Below are positions 36,246-47,743 of a DNA stretch of 64,000 nucleotides, piece by piece; position 1 is the stretch's first letter, and the number at the start of each line of letters is the position of its first letter. This DNA is from Paraconiothyrium sp. Pb-2020 (lineage: Eukaryota; Ascomycota; Dothideomycetes; Pleosporales; Didymosphaeriaceae), in contig JAJUBI010000001.1 in assembly GCA_022419385.1 (NCBI GenBank), forward strand, positions 4,278,001 through 4,342,000. The letters are read 5' to 3'. The notes under the pieces are model-generated. The model did not search any database. It saw only the letters and a program-made list of their open reading frames with translations, and was not told where the DNA came from. The translations under genes were made by a program, and so were the position numbers.

Positions 36246-38946
36246 GCTGCTCAATCATGATCTATGTAAACGCTTCATTTAGCTTCTCTGAAGCGTTTTA
36301 TTAGACTTGTGACCTTCATAACGTTTGGTACAAAATGCCCACGGGGCACTTGAAGAGGAGATTTGGTAGCCGCTGTCGATGCATGTGCATGTAAACTTTG
36401 CTGCATGTACTGGTATAGTAGGTATGCAGCATCCTACGACCGAGATAGTATATTCAACACAAAGTAGGAACGCTATCAAAAGACAAGACCAGACCGGAAG
36501 CGTCGGCCAATGCAATCCTCTTGCGCCATGTATGCTGTCGTTACTGGTCGACTAAAACCGACCTTCGACATAAACCATCTCCCGTACCAGCGGGTATGAT
36601 TTGATCCTACTCGCCGCCCCTCCTGCTCTTTATTGAGCCACGCAAGAGCCTAGTCATGACGGCCCCTTTGGCGGGTACCGCTGTCCGGCGCTCTCGACCT
36701 GGGGCCCACAAGTGCACCTACACGCGACCTCTCAGCATAGGTCCGTTGTATGCAAGCTAAACAAATATACCATTCTTCTTGCGGGACGTTGTCCATGACG
36801 CCGGCGATGTGGTTGCCGCAGCCCCACCAGGTGGTTTTATCTGTCGGTGAGTGTCAGTCAGGCGAGAAGAAGGGAAAGGAGAGGGAGGAAGAGAGCTTAC
36901 AACATGTTGAGCATGTAGATTTACGGCACATGATGTTGAGATGCTGTGAGAAGATTTGTGGGCGTGGGCGATTTTGGCAAGTTCGATTCGATGTGATGTG
37001 AATGTTCGCCTCCAAGTGAGCCTGAGTTCGCCACGACCAGGTTCACAGTAGGACAATGTTAGTTGCTTCGATGACAGTCGTCAAAAGTCGTGAAAGGAAT
37101 TTCCTTATCATTGCAACCAAGCAGTCCAATCTCCATATATAAGAACCCCACCATTGCGTTTTGTCCGCAATTTGGAAGTGCAGGATTTCGACGGTGCTGG
37201 TGCGGTGAGCCCACCTCCACGAGGTCGCCGACGTCCACCTCGCCGAACCAGGACACGAGCCCCAGCGCACCACCCCTCACCCTACTGGCCCGCCGACCCA
37301 AAACATGCGAACACGCGGCCACTCCCGCGCATTTAGCGCTTTGTTCGTTGATGTGTGGATTCATCAGGCATGCTGCGCCGGGTGGTACAGCGGCCGCATC
37401 GTGATGAGCAGCCCGGCGAGGAAGAGTGTAACATGAAGCTAGGTACGCAAGCGAGGATCGCGCCCAAATGGGGAGGCTTTGCGACGTGCACTAGGCTACA
37501 GATACTATGATAGTTTTGCAATGTGGCGTGGTGCGAAGAATACCGGACAACTCAGGGTCCATAGTCCCAAAAATGCTTCCCGCAATTTCTGCGTGCTGTG
37601 TGAGAGTCCTGCACCCTCGAACGTAGACAGCATCCGTGTTGGATGACAGGATGTCATCGGCGACCCTCTATCGCCCCATCGTCCAGCAATCAGCAACCGC
37701 CCCTATCGGCGTTCACAATCAAAACGTTTGCAGAATACACATCCATGTCTCGCGGAGCGCCGAGAAGGATTTGACGGGCTTCTACGCCGTCTCGAAGCCT
37801 GCGGATTGCTAACATGGTGCATTTTCCCCACACAGCACGCACTGGTCGCCGAACCTGTACGCTAAGCCCCTCGTATTCACATGGATGTTACCAAAGGAGG
37901 AACATCTGAACCACTCGGTCGGTGGTACTCTTCGCAATGCGTTTGAGGTCCCCGTGCGAACGGCGAGCGACGGGTAGTCGGACGATTATGATGGGTGGTG
38001 CGGCAACGTGGGCATGTAGCGTCGTTTCGCCTTCGCCTAGGCACAAATCATCTCAGAGGCAGGTATGATGATTACTCGCCATGGGGTGCCTGGAATGCGA
38101 GTGTAGTTAGCAAAGTGAGCGTGCATCGTGACAGAGCTGGCTATCTGGCGAGATGAAGACATATTATGAGGTATTCTCGAGCTACCCGATCCCAGAAGCA
38201 CACTCCCGTGTCCAATTCAGGGCCTGCTACAAGATTGCCAGATTATCAGATATATAAACGAACGTTTGTTCATATATGGGCGAGTCACCGAATCAGTTCA
38301 TGGTCAACACTTTGTCAACTTGGATACTGTATGATAAACGAACAAAATGTACACACACTGCAGGTATGGAAATCTACATGACTCAAACAGCAGACAACAT
38401 TTCAAATCAGACACTCGTTTATATTTGTGCTCCTACTCGGTGTAGATACTGTCCCACAGAACAGACTTTAACATACGCCGCACGCTGCTCGCTTCGATAG
38501 GTAAACTACCTGCGGTGACCTCGCCGACGTATGAGCCCTATCAATCTACGCAGAATCAAGCAGCCTTGCTCTCGTCAACAGAAAGGTACGCTATAGGCCT
38601 ACCACAGATGAAAGCGTCCACGAGTGGAGTTTCATCGCGAATCCCGGGTCAAGCCGGGCTATCCTCGGTCTTCAAATTATTAACCTGATACTGGATCGCC
38701 GACGTGCACATGCGTGCAAGAGTTTTAGTTTCAAGATTCGCTGTATCCTATTGGCAAGAAAGTCTGTACGCCCAAGAAAGAGGTAATATTGCAGATCGGT
38801 CCGTTCGTCTATATGCAGCATCTTCTCCGCTATAAATGCCGAATCCTATAAAACAGACTTTTAATGCATGCCTGGACGCCGCTTGCTCCGAGAGGTAAGT
38901 TATCTGCGAGAACCTCGCCGACTAATATGCTACATGAGCCCACATA
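36246..38946. other. Gene-poor stretch between the 5S-like relic and DBP3
   Basis: About 2.7 kb. Short frames appear on both strands (for example 37059-37364 minus) but none has splice-compatible neighbours or a domain. The right end contains an imperfect direct repeat listed separately. No tRNA or transposon was recognised. Confidence 0.4.
38460..38942 (+). repeat. Two copies of an imperfect direct repeat
   Basis: Copy 1 spans about 38460-38540 and copy 2 about 38851-38942. Both start ACAGACTTT(T)AA, continue through CTGCTCGCTTCGATAGGTAA or CGCTTGCTCCGAGAGGTAAG, and end in ACCTCGCCGAC followed by ATGAGCC. The copies are roughly 390 bp apart and differ at perhaps a quarter of positions. They may be a small duplicated regulatory or RNA segment, or fragments of an old repeat; nothing else identifies them. 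Confidence 0.5.
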
Positions 38947-40852
38947 TTAGTCGAACGATATCTTCGTTGCCTTCTTCGTCATATCTACATCCTTGTAAAA
39001 CGCTCCGTATGCTCCGTGCTCCTTCTTCTTAACGGTCGTACCGAACTTGAGGAGCTCTTCGGGCACGGGCTGGTTGGCAGCCTTCAAAACGTTGATCAAC
39101 CTATATTGAGTGTCAGAACGCAGAGTCATTTAGATGGAGTTCGGTGTTAACGTACGCTCCAGACAGAGCCTTATCGTGCTCTGTGAACAATGTGATGGCA
39201 AGGCCTTCTTTGCCGGCACGACCGGTTCTGCCGATGCGATGCACGTAGTCCTCGGCTGTTAGGGGGAAGGTCACATTGATCACCACTTTGACGGCCGGGA
39301 TGTCCAGACCACGGGCGGCAACATCGGTAGCAACCAAAAGAGGAACATGACCCTCTTTGAATGCTTGCAGCGAAGCACTACGCTTGTCCTGGCTGAGATC
39401 GCCGTGGATGCCTCCTACACGGAAGCCTTTCATGCGAATGAAGTTCTCTATGCGCACGGCTTCCTTCTTGTAGAGACAGAAGACGAGAATGCGGTCTTCC
39501 TTGTTCTTCCCCGACTGATACTGTTTCAATAGTTGGAGAAGACGCTGTTCTTTGCCGCGAGGGTCCACAACCTCAACCAGTTGCTTAATGCGCGTATTCG
39601 CGCGAAGCTCGCCGGAGACGTTGTCGCCGATCGTGATCTTCACAGGCGACTGCATGAAGGTAGACGCAAGCTCACGGACGGAGGGTGGCCAAGTCGCCGT
39701 GAACATGAGCGTTTGTCGCTTCTTCGGCGTTTGGCTGATGATCTGCCTGATAGCCTCTTCAAACCCCTTGTCAAGCATTCGATCAGCCTCGTCGAGCACA
39801 ACGTATTGTGCGCTGCTGAGATCGGCTGATCCGTCCCCAATCAAGTCGTTCAAGCGACCGGGCGTAGCAACAACAATAGATGCAGTCTTTATTGCCCTCA
39901 CCTGAGGATCCTTTGGTACACCGCCATAAACGCATACGACTTGAAGACCGGCCGGGGTAGCTAGCGAAACAAGCTGGTCATGGATCTGTACAGCCAGCTC
40001 TCGGGTAGGCGAAACGATGACAGCCTTGACGCCCTTCTGCTGCTTCTTCGGCAGCGAGGTGATGAAGCGCACGCAGGGCACACCGAACGCCAAGGTTTTG
40101 CCGGAACCAGTCTCAGCAACTCCAACCATGTCTCTTCCTGACAACAGCGCGGGCCATGTCACTGCTTGTATAGGTGTGGGCGCCGTGAATGTCTTGAATG
40201 GAGCGCGTTGAGACTCGTCGGTCACCGGCAGGTAGTCGAATTTCATGATCGGGCGAAGCTTCTGGGATCGAGGATCATCGATGGTGACAGTGTTAGTGGT
40301 AAGGTACGAATCGATCTCTGACTGCGGAAGGGCTGCCAGATCTTTGTTCTCTTCGTACGCAAGCCCATCGGTCCTGGAGGCTGGCTCTGGGATGGTTGCT
40401 GAGGACTGCACGGTGGAGTGAATAGCGGAGGTCGTTGCAGAAGTGAGTTTTGAGACGGTCTTACTTTCCCCTTCAGCTCCCTCCTTGCACTTCTTTTCGG
40501 CCTTCTCTGCCTTGCGCGCCGCTTTGCGCGCCGCCTTTGCGACGGCCTCGTCTTCCTCAGCGCCATTGACAATATCTTCTTGCGTGTTTGCGGCTTTCTT
40601 AGCCTCCTTCGCCTCACGTCTCGCCTTCTTCGCAGCCTTGCGCTCTTCCTTCGACAGCTTCTCTTCACTGTTCAAAACCTCCTCCACCACGAGTTTAGAC
40701 GTCCCATTGGAAGTGGGTTCCGGTTGAACGGCTGCGGTGTTCTTCTGTCGCTTTTCGCTCTTGTCTTTCTTGCTCTTCTTCCTGGACAAAGAGTCGCTCG
40801 TCACAGGAGCTCCTTCGTCGGCGATCACATCAGCAATTGCGCGTTTGCCCAT
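38947..40852 (-). CDS. DBP3: ATP-dependent RNA helicase DBP3
   Basis: Exons 39156-40852 and 38947-39100 with a 55 nt intron; 616 aa. The lysine-rich N-terminus is a nucleolar-type basic tail. The core begins with the Q motif PTPIQ, Walker A AETGSGKT, PTRELA, ATPGRL, DEAD in VLDEADRML, TATWPPSV (motif III), and ends with HRIGRTGRAGK. The TAT form of motif III and the C-terminal HGAYGAFYKDVDM block point to DBP3 and its close DDX5-like relatives. DBP3 acts in pre-rRNA processing of the large ribosomal subunit. It shares a 154 bp promoter with LCP5, another ribosome-biogenesis gene. Confidence 0.93.
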
Positions 40853-41006
40853 TTTGTAAAGACGGTTCGAGCGGAAGGTGCAGGAATTCGCCCGCTAGGA
40901 TTGCAACTTTTTTGATCGGCATGTCGGACCCTGTCCCGCCAAGGACCCACTAAAATTATTTTACTTTGCACTCGCAAGACGAAACCTCCAACGTAGGTTC
41001 CTAACC
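40853..41006. promoter_or_regulatory. Bidirectional promoter of DBP3 and LCP5
   Basis: Only 154 bp separate the two start codons, so both promoters and 5' UTRs must fit here. An A/T core AAAATTATTTT lies at 40952-40962. I do not find an exact PAC (GCGATGAG) or RRPE element on either strand, though this A/T block is RRPE-like. Confidence 0.6.
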
Positions 41007-42065
41007 ATGGCGGTCGACAACTCATTAAAGTCGCTTCTCAACACTCTCACCACATCTATACAGGCTGCCACCGAGGCAATTCCAAAAGAAGATGTACTTC
41101 CGCCAAAAGAAGGGATCTCATTGCTCGACGTCAAGAACGAGCTGTTGCTGTCTTACCTACAGAATCTCGTTTTCCTCATAGTACTCAAGCTTCGTGCGCG
41201 AAAAGAGGAGCAAGAATTGGGACCACAGGATGAGGTGGTGCAAAAGCTCGTGGAGCTACGCGTCTATCTAGAGAAGGGCGTGCGCCCACTCGAAAACCGC
41301 CTGAAGTACCAAATCGACCGAATCATCCGAGCAGCAGATGATGCCAGCCGGAAAGCTACGCAAACGAGCAAGGATGCGAAAGCGAAGCCGTTGAAGGCAG
41401 AGGCAGAATCTGATGCAGATACCGATGCCAGCGCCGCAGATTCCGACGGTTCTGTGAGCGAAGATGAGAAGATGGAAATATCCGGACCCAGGCCCGGAAG
41501 GTTCGCGCGCGACAAAATTAGTGCTGCTAGCAAGACAGTGGCATCGAAAGAGGGTATTTACCGACCACCTCGAATCGCTCCTGTTTCCATGCCTACGACA
41601 GAAAGCCGCGAAGAACGACAAGCAAGAAGACCTGCGAAGTCGGCGACCCTCGATGAATTTGTCGCCACTGAACTCTCAGCTGCCCCTATCGCACAGCCTA
41701 GCATCGGAAGCACCATTGTCGAAGGCGGTCGTCGCACGAAGTCGGACCGCGAGCGAAAGGAGGAGGCTGAAAGGCGAGAGTACGAGGAATCGAACTACGT
41801 TCGTCTTCCTGCCAAGTCGAAGAAGGACCTGGCCAAGCAGCGTAGTATGGATCGCCGCGGCGGCGGATTCGGAGGTGAGGAATGGCGTGGCCTGGGTGCT
41901 GGATTGGAGCGCATAGAGCGCTTGACGCAGAAGAAGGGACGGTCTTCGGGTACGCTGGAGAAGAGTCGAAAGCGACCGATTGAGGACGGCCCGAGGGGTA
42001 GTGGATCCGCAATTGGAGATGCGTTTGAGAAGCGGAGGAAGGTCGTCGCCAGATATCGCAAGTAA
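41007..42065 (+). CDS. LCP5: U3 snoRNP-associated protein LCP5 (neuroguidin family)
   Basis: A single 352-residue frame. Residues about 8-100 form the helical Sas10/Utp3/C1D domain (LLDVKNELLLSYLQNLVFL, VYLEKGVRPLENRLKYQID). An acidic Asp/Ser stretch is followed by GIYRPPRIAPVSM and a highly basic C-terminus (EESNYVRLPAKSKKD, GLERIERL, FEKRRKVVARYRK). These are the landmarks of LCP5/neuroguidin, which binds the U3 snoRNP for 18S rRNA maturation. The GIYRPPR block is the most diagnostic. It is transcribed away from DBP3 and converges on GYP1, 178 bp apart. Confidence 0.92.
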   Translation: MAVDNSLKSLLNTLTTSIQAATEAIPKEDVLPPKEGISLLDVKNELLLSYLQNLVFLIVLKLRARKEEQELGPQDEVVQKLVELRVYLEKGVRPLENRLKYQIDRIIRAADDASRKATQTSKDAKAKPLKAEAESDADTDASAADSDGSVSEDEKMEISGPRPGRFARDKISAASKTVASKEGIYRPPRIAPVSMPTTESREERQARRPAKSATLDEFVATELSAAPIAQPSIGSTIVEGGRRTKSDRERKEEAERREYEESNYVRLPAKSKKDLAKQRSMDRRGGGFGGEEWRGLGAGLERIERLTQKKGRSSGTLEKSRKRPIEDGPRGSGSAIGDAFEKRRKVVARYRK

Positions 42066-42243
42066 GCGCCGTGTATCAGCCAGTGCAACATACGAAATCC
42101 AACGTCTGTGTCAAATCGTGCTTGCTATGTTAAAAATGCTAGCGTTCGTAATGGGTATGTATTCACCGTCAGATAGTATAGCGTGACGGTTCGTCATCAT
42201 GCATTTGTTCGATACATTCGTTATCCAACAGTGGTCCCCGCAC

Positions 42244-44155
42244 TCAGAAATTTGGACCCATACCTACGCCTCCATTTCCCTTAGACCCCGTATTTTTCAG
42301 ATGCGCGCCGCTACCTTTGAACAGGCTTTGCCATATAAAAGCCTCACTCAACAGCAGCTCAACGTCCTTGTTTGTCCATTGCCGTGTAGGCAGCGACTGT
42401 AAGAACATCATTATTTCTTGAAAGTCCATCTTACGTAGCTCGTCGGACCACTTGACGAGGAAGGCGGCACAAACGTAGAGGTGGAAGGAGGAGAACCCGT
42501 CTTCTTCGGCCTTTTGATCGTCAACGGAAATGATTGGAGATGGGACCGGTATGTGCACTCACAAGATAGGTATCCCACATTCTAATCGTGTTCTCAACGG
42601 ATATCTCGCGCATCAGAAGGCAGTTCATCCATCTGAAGCTGAATTGTATGAACTCAACGCCCTCGTTCTGTAAATGCTTCGCCAGCTTGTCATCGATCCT
42701 CGTAGTCAGATCCCTAAGATCAGCGACCTGCCGCTGGATCCCCGGCTGTTGCGAGATGTAATTATCCTGAATGCCGTCCAAGAGCTTGGTAAGACACCAA
42801 AATGAGTCAGCTTCAACAGCATCTAAGACTTGTTTCGGTAATTGACCGGGGTCCATGCCGGACTCGATATTTGGATCTGATATGTAGGCACCGAGGAAGA
42901 CTTGCCAGAAGGGTGTGACTAAGTCGTTGATGCCTTGTACGTAGCCTGATGCGGGATGTCGTATCGCCCAAACGTACAATATCCGTTCCAGTGACCTTTG
43001 TGTGGCTTCATAGCTGTACAGCTCGAGATGTGGATTCGTTCGGGGGACATCGATACTGATCTGGTGCCAGATGGCTTCGTCTAAACCGCGACCCCGTCCA
43101 CGGATCGCTGGAGGAACGGATGAAGCTCCTGTAACACCACCGCCAACAGCGCCCGCGCTGCCCGTTGCACCCCGCTCAAATGCCTGCCGCACGCCCTCGA
43201 GATATTCCTTTCTCTTTCTTTCGAGTGTTGCAACCCTGCGCTCGGTGCTAGTAGGTAGATACCCAAGCAAAACCTGCCATGCCATGGCGCGCACTTCAGA
43301 TGGGATCCCCGACCATGCTGAGTCACGAAGTTCCGACAAAGATATAGTACTTGCTTGTAGTATGCGCTTAAACTTATTTATCCGTGATATTCGTGCTGAA
43401 TGTTCCTCGATCTCTTTAGCAGAGGCTGTTGGATGGATTGAGGGGTGCGATATCAGGTGTAACGAGTTCGCGGGATCGCGCAATATCTCCTGATACTGTG
43501 GCCGAAGTATCTTGCCCTCCGACTTCTTTGCTGTGGGGTAGTTAGGTATGCCTCTCTCCTCGGCAATGTCGCCGCTGTCTATAGCCCGCCATGCAATTGA
43601 TCCAAGGCTATTTCTACCCGCCCCCCCGGAATCTTTACCCCTTTGTGGTTCTTTCCGGCGGCCTTTCCTCCGCATACTCGCTATACTGGGCAGTCCAAAC
43701 TCGTCTTCATCATCCTCGAACATGATGTCGCCTTCGTCGTCTTCCCCATCGTTCCAATCATTATGCGTTTCGCTAAGAAATGAAGTATATGTCGCGCGTG
43801 GTGGAGGTGATCTCGTACTACTAGATCGAGCGGCAGGGATGCTAGATTCGCGGCTATGGGTCGCCGAAGGCGGGGTGCGTGGACGCGAGCTTGTACCCGA
43901 GACAGATCTTGTATGGTGAGATAAGGTCTTGTTGGTACGTAGAGGATAGCACATACAATGTGTCAAACTTTAGTATGTCGGCATGCGAATAAGAAGCGCC
44001 TATTATCTTCTTATTGTCCGGTGATTTCGAGGTATTCGAGGTAGTTCGCCAGAAGGGAGAAGCTGATCTAGCAAAACAATCAACAAAGCTCGTCTACGCC
44101 CTGAGACCCGGAAGCTAGACATACGAGGAGCGGTCTGTTTGGTAGCAAGAGACAT
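42244..44155 (-). CDS. GYP1: Rab GTPase-activating protein GYP1 (TBC domain)
   Basis: Exons 44125-44155, 43957-44062, 42563-43907 and 42244-42510 give 582 aa. The start (MSLATKQTAPRPSPFW) was chosen because it splices in frame; an alternative 5' end beginning MGSKKQQQ upstream also splices to the same TAPR codons. The TBC domain has the arginine finger in ISIDVPRTNP and the glutamine finger in GYVQGINDL, both needed for dual-finger GAP catalysis. RMWDTYL and FHLYVCAAFLVKW close the domain. In yeast Gyp1 acts on Ypt1 and other Rabs at the Golgi. Acidic and Ser-rich sequence fills the N-terminal 200 residues. Confidence 0.92.
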
Positions 44156-44654
44156 GATTAGCAGTCTACTTGCTGTGACGAGACCGGCGCAAAGGGTGCT
44201 ACGAACCGACCTGGACCATTTCCTAGGTGAATAATTAGCAATGGCTTGGGCAGGCGACCAGAGATATTTAAGGTACCTGTTGTTGCTTCTTGGAGCCCAT
44301 GGTGCTGTCGGGCCAGCTATTCACCCCTCGTACGTGACGCTCGAGTTTCGAGGCTCAGACATCAACTGGCAACCATGACCATGGCGTCGGCGCAGGAGGG
44401 TTGCCAAGCCCGATGACGGCCGCTTCGGGCAAGCGCACTTTCGTCTCCTCATTCGCACCGGCTTCAATCTCTTTCTGTCTCTTACCTCGTCAAACAACAA
44501 AGTGCCACTAGCCTCTCTGTGAACCTCTTTACCAGGTCGCAGACGCTTTCCTTTCCTTTTAAATACCCTCAATCACACGTCCAACTCGGCGCGCATAAAC
44601 CCCGGGACACTAAAACTATCGTTCAATCACATCTCTAACCTACAGAACCCCATC

Positions 44655-47600
44655 ATGGCTGACGAGACGTTCGACGAGGACATCTTCGACGATCTGTGAG
44701 ACTCGAACGCTACGTTGTATCGCACGTCCGCTGATATCAATAGCTACGATGAGCCCGAGGAGCCTGCGAAGCCTGCACCTGCGCCTGCAGCACCGGCTGC
44801 CCCGGCTGACCCCGAACCTGTCGCGAGAAACGAGCACGCCGTTGACCCTGCGGCAGCCGCGTCAGGCTCTTTCGACGGACATGCTGTGCAAGACGAGTAT
44901 GCGCCCGTGGACGGCGACGCGCAAATGGTAGGCTCGAATTTTGCGGCAGCTGCAAATCAAGGTTCTGGGAATGAGCCCACTGTAGACGACAATTATGGTC
45001 CAATAAATGTCAAAGAAGATGGGTAAGTTGAATTGCTATTCGTAATCACGTAACCGTATCTCGGATGCGCATCGCACGGCCTCCAGGTAGTGTATCCTCT
45101 GTCTGTACGATGCTTCCCGGGATGGGACGTTCGGGCGCAACAGGAACGTACGCCTTCAGTGCCAATGATATATGAAGATTTCGGATCACATGAAGGAGCT
45201 GGAACATGTCGACACCCCATGGCAAGCATGGGCCATGCAGCCACGGAACTGTGGTGCACTAGTAGGACCGGCGGTCATTCTTGGCTTCAATGATCTGGCT
45301 GGGCTGTAGGAGAGTACAAACGCTCTCTGGCGAGCAACAAGACTGTGCGTGTCGGACGCTATCAGAAGGCCGAGGATCATCGAGAGCTCGATTGATCTCC
45401 TAGTGGACACAGGCTATGTGATCAGAGTGGCAGGGCATCCAGTAAATACAACCAGCAGTGCGTTTCCGGTCATGGAAAAAGCTAGCCTAGAGTAGCCGCT
45501 CTACATATCAGATCGCCGAACAGCATCCAGGCGCGCGAGGGACATCGCAGCATGCCTTCAGCAGGCGGCGCCTTTTGTCGATAATTACCTAGGTACAAGA
45601 TAGCGCGTACCAGCTACGAGCTGAGGGTAGTCCAAGACTGTCGGGCGCTTAGTCCGCTCTCGCCTCCATAGCAAAACACAGACGCTTCAACCGAACATTT
45701 CTGTGCATTTGCGGAGCTGCTTGTCCATCTGCTGGAATCGACTTTGTACTGGCCCTGCCTCGACCCATTTGCTTGGTTTGGCGCATGGCTCTCTACTGTA
45801 GGGCAAGCGTGATCCGGGAACGGGGTAAACTCCCGCCTTGTTCGACAACTCCTCATCGCTTGCTCTCCGACTTAAGGCCACACGCTTCGCATCCGTCGAG
45901 CGACATGTCACCAACAAAATAAAGGGTCTGCGTGATTGCTTGGCTACTTCTGCTCCCAGCATAGAGAAGGGGACTCATGGGTGTTGAATGTCGACGGGAA
46001 GATCGGAGGACTTCATTACTTGTTCAATGGGCGACTGAACTGCTGCGCCGTTTGCAAAGCGTACGCTTCTCCACTGATAATCCGAACATGGGAAGCTCGA
46101 GACCTTTTCTAGCTCATGGCGGCTTCGGCTACCATGATCATTTCGAAGTCCATTACCCTGCCAGCAGCTTGGGCTTGGACGCCAAACCCCAAATTTTTGT
46201 CCTGATGCTTGAGCTCGGACGAACTCAACAGATCCGAGGTTGCAACAATGCGCATGCGAGATACACGTGTTACTAACATGCGTCTATTTATTTGCATTGA
46301 CTAATAATTGTGCACAGCAAGATGTTCATCGGCGGATTGAACTGGGAGACTACTGAGCGTATGTTATCTCGATTTATCATGCATGCAACGAGGGCTCCAT
46401 AGCTCTTCATTCATTGTTGTAGACTGACCAGTTCTACAGAGTCTTTGAAGGACTACTTCTCTCAATTTGGCGAAGTCAGCGAATGCACCGTGATGCGCGA
46501 CAGCGCAACCGGACGATCTCGAGGCTTCGGATTCTTGACTTTCAAGGACCCCAAGTGCGTCAACACCGTCATGGTCAAAGAGCATTACCTTGATGGCAAA
46601 ATTGTAAGTTATTGACGCCTGAACTATTTTCTCTCGTACTGACGCTTGTAGATCGACCCCAAGCGGGCTATTCCTCGCGAAGAGCAAGAGCGTACGAGCA
46701 AGATCTTTGTAGGCGGTGTTAGCCAGGAGGCCACTGAAGAGGATTTCAAGAACTTCTTCAAACAATTTGGTCGCGTAGTAGATGCTACCCTCATGATGGA
46801 CAAGGATACCGGTCGACCACGTGGCTTTGGCTTCGTCACATTTGACGGTGACGCTGCAGTCGATGCATGCTTACAGGGACCTCTTCAAATTCTCGGCAAG
46901 CCAATCGAAGTCAAGCGCGCTCAGCCTCGAGGAAACATGCGAGAGGAGGAAGACAACAAGAAGTTTGGCCGTGGGGGCAAATTCGGTGGCCGGAACGACC
47001 AGGGAAACAACGGTGGTGGAGCGGGAGACTTCAACCAGAACAATATGGGCGCCACCGGTCAGAACGCGGGTATGACCCCAGCCATGATGGCCCAATATTG
47101 GCAGCGTATGCAGCTCTATTTCCGACAAATGCAGCAGAACCTGGCTGCACAGAATGGCAGTATGCCCAACGCCATGGGTGGCATGCCTGGTATGAACCCT
47201 CAGATGATGGGCATGATGGCCAACGGTGGCGGTCCTATGGGCGGCATGAACCCGCAGATGATGAGCCAGATGGGCATGATGGGCGGAAATATGTCCCCAG
47301 GGCAGAACATGGCAAACCAGCCTACAAATTTTGGTAACAACCAAGCCATAATGGGTGGTGCCGAACAGCGACAGGGCGGTCCAGGTTACACTGCCCAAGA
47401 ACAACTGATGTTCGAGCAGCAGAAATACCAACAGCAAGAAGCCCGGCGTATGCAGCAACAGGCTGGCTTTGGTGGGCAGGGCGGACCTACCAGTTGGGAG
47501 GGCATGTACGATGACATCCCTCAGCCCGGCGTTCCTTCCGGCCCAGGCGCTCAGCGCATGCACGGCGGCAAGTTCAACAACCGCGCCCGCCAAGGCTCAT

Positions 47601-47743
47601 CGCAGCCGCCATCTGGTCCCAGTAACGCCCCAGCAAACGCACCCACTGGACCAAAGAACGCAGGAAAACCGGGCGCCAACTACCGAGGTGGAGGTAGAAA
47701 CGCCAACTATCGGCACAATCCTTATGGAGGAGGTCGCGGCTAG
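44655..47743 (+). CDS. HRP1: mRNA 3'-end processing hnRNP HRP1
   Basis: Five exons: 44655-44695, 44744-45022, 46318-46358, 46440-46603, 46652-47743; 538 aa. After an acidic, Ala/Pro-rich N-terminus come two RRMs: RNP2 MFIGGLNW with RNP1 RSRGFGFLTF, then RNP2 KIFVGGVS with RNP1 RPRGFGFVTF. The long Met/Gly/Asn/Gln-rich tail and RGG-like end are typical. HRP1 (Nab4) binds UA-rich efficiency elements as cleavage factor IB and shuttles between nucleus and cytoplasm. The second intron is 1295 nt, while the others are 48-81 nt; it interrupts the codon just before RRM1. MPE1, another 3'-end processing factor, follows in tandem. Confidence 0.93.

Noticed and set aside
37059..37364. 101-codon minus-strand frame in the gene-poor gap
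   Set aside because: Looks mildly protein-like, but no splice-compatible neighbour, start context or family could be found, and other frames are open over the same GC-rich stretch.
45977..46276. 99-codon plus-strand frame inside the long HRP1 intron
   Set aside because: Considered as a nested gene or exon. It has no recognisable domain and does not splice to HRP1 with better signals than the 1295 nt intron.
46871..47593. 240-codon minus-strand frame inside HRP1
   Set aside because: It is the antisense of the Met/Gly/Gln-rich tail; the His/Val-rich product is a mirror of repeated codons.
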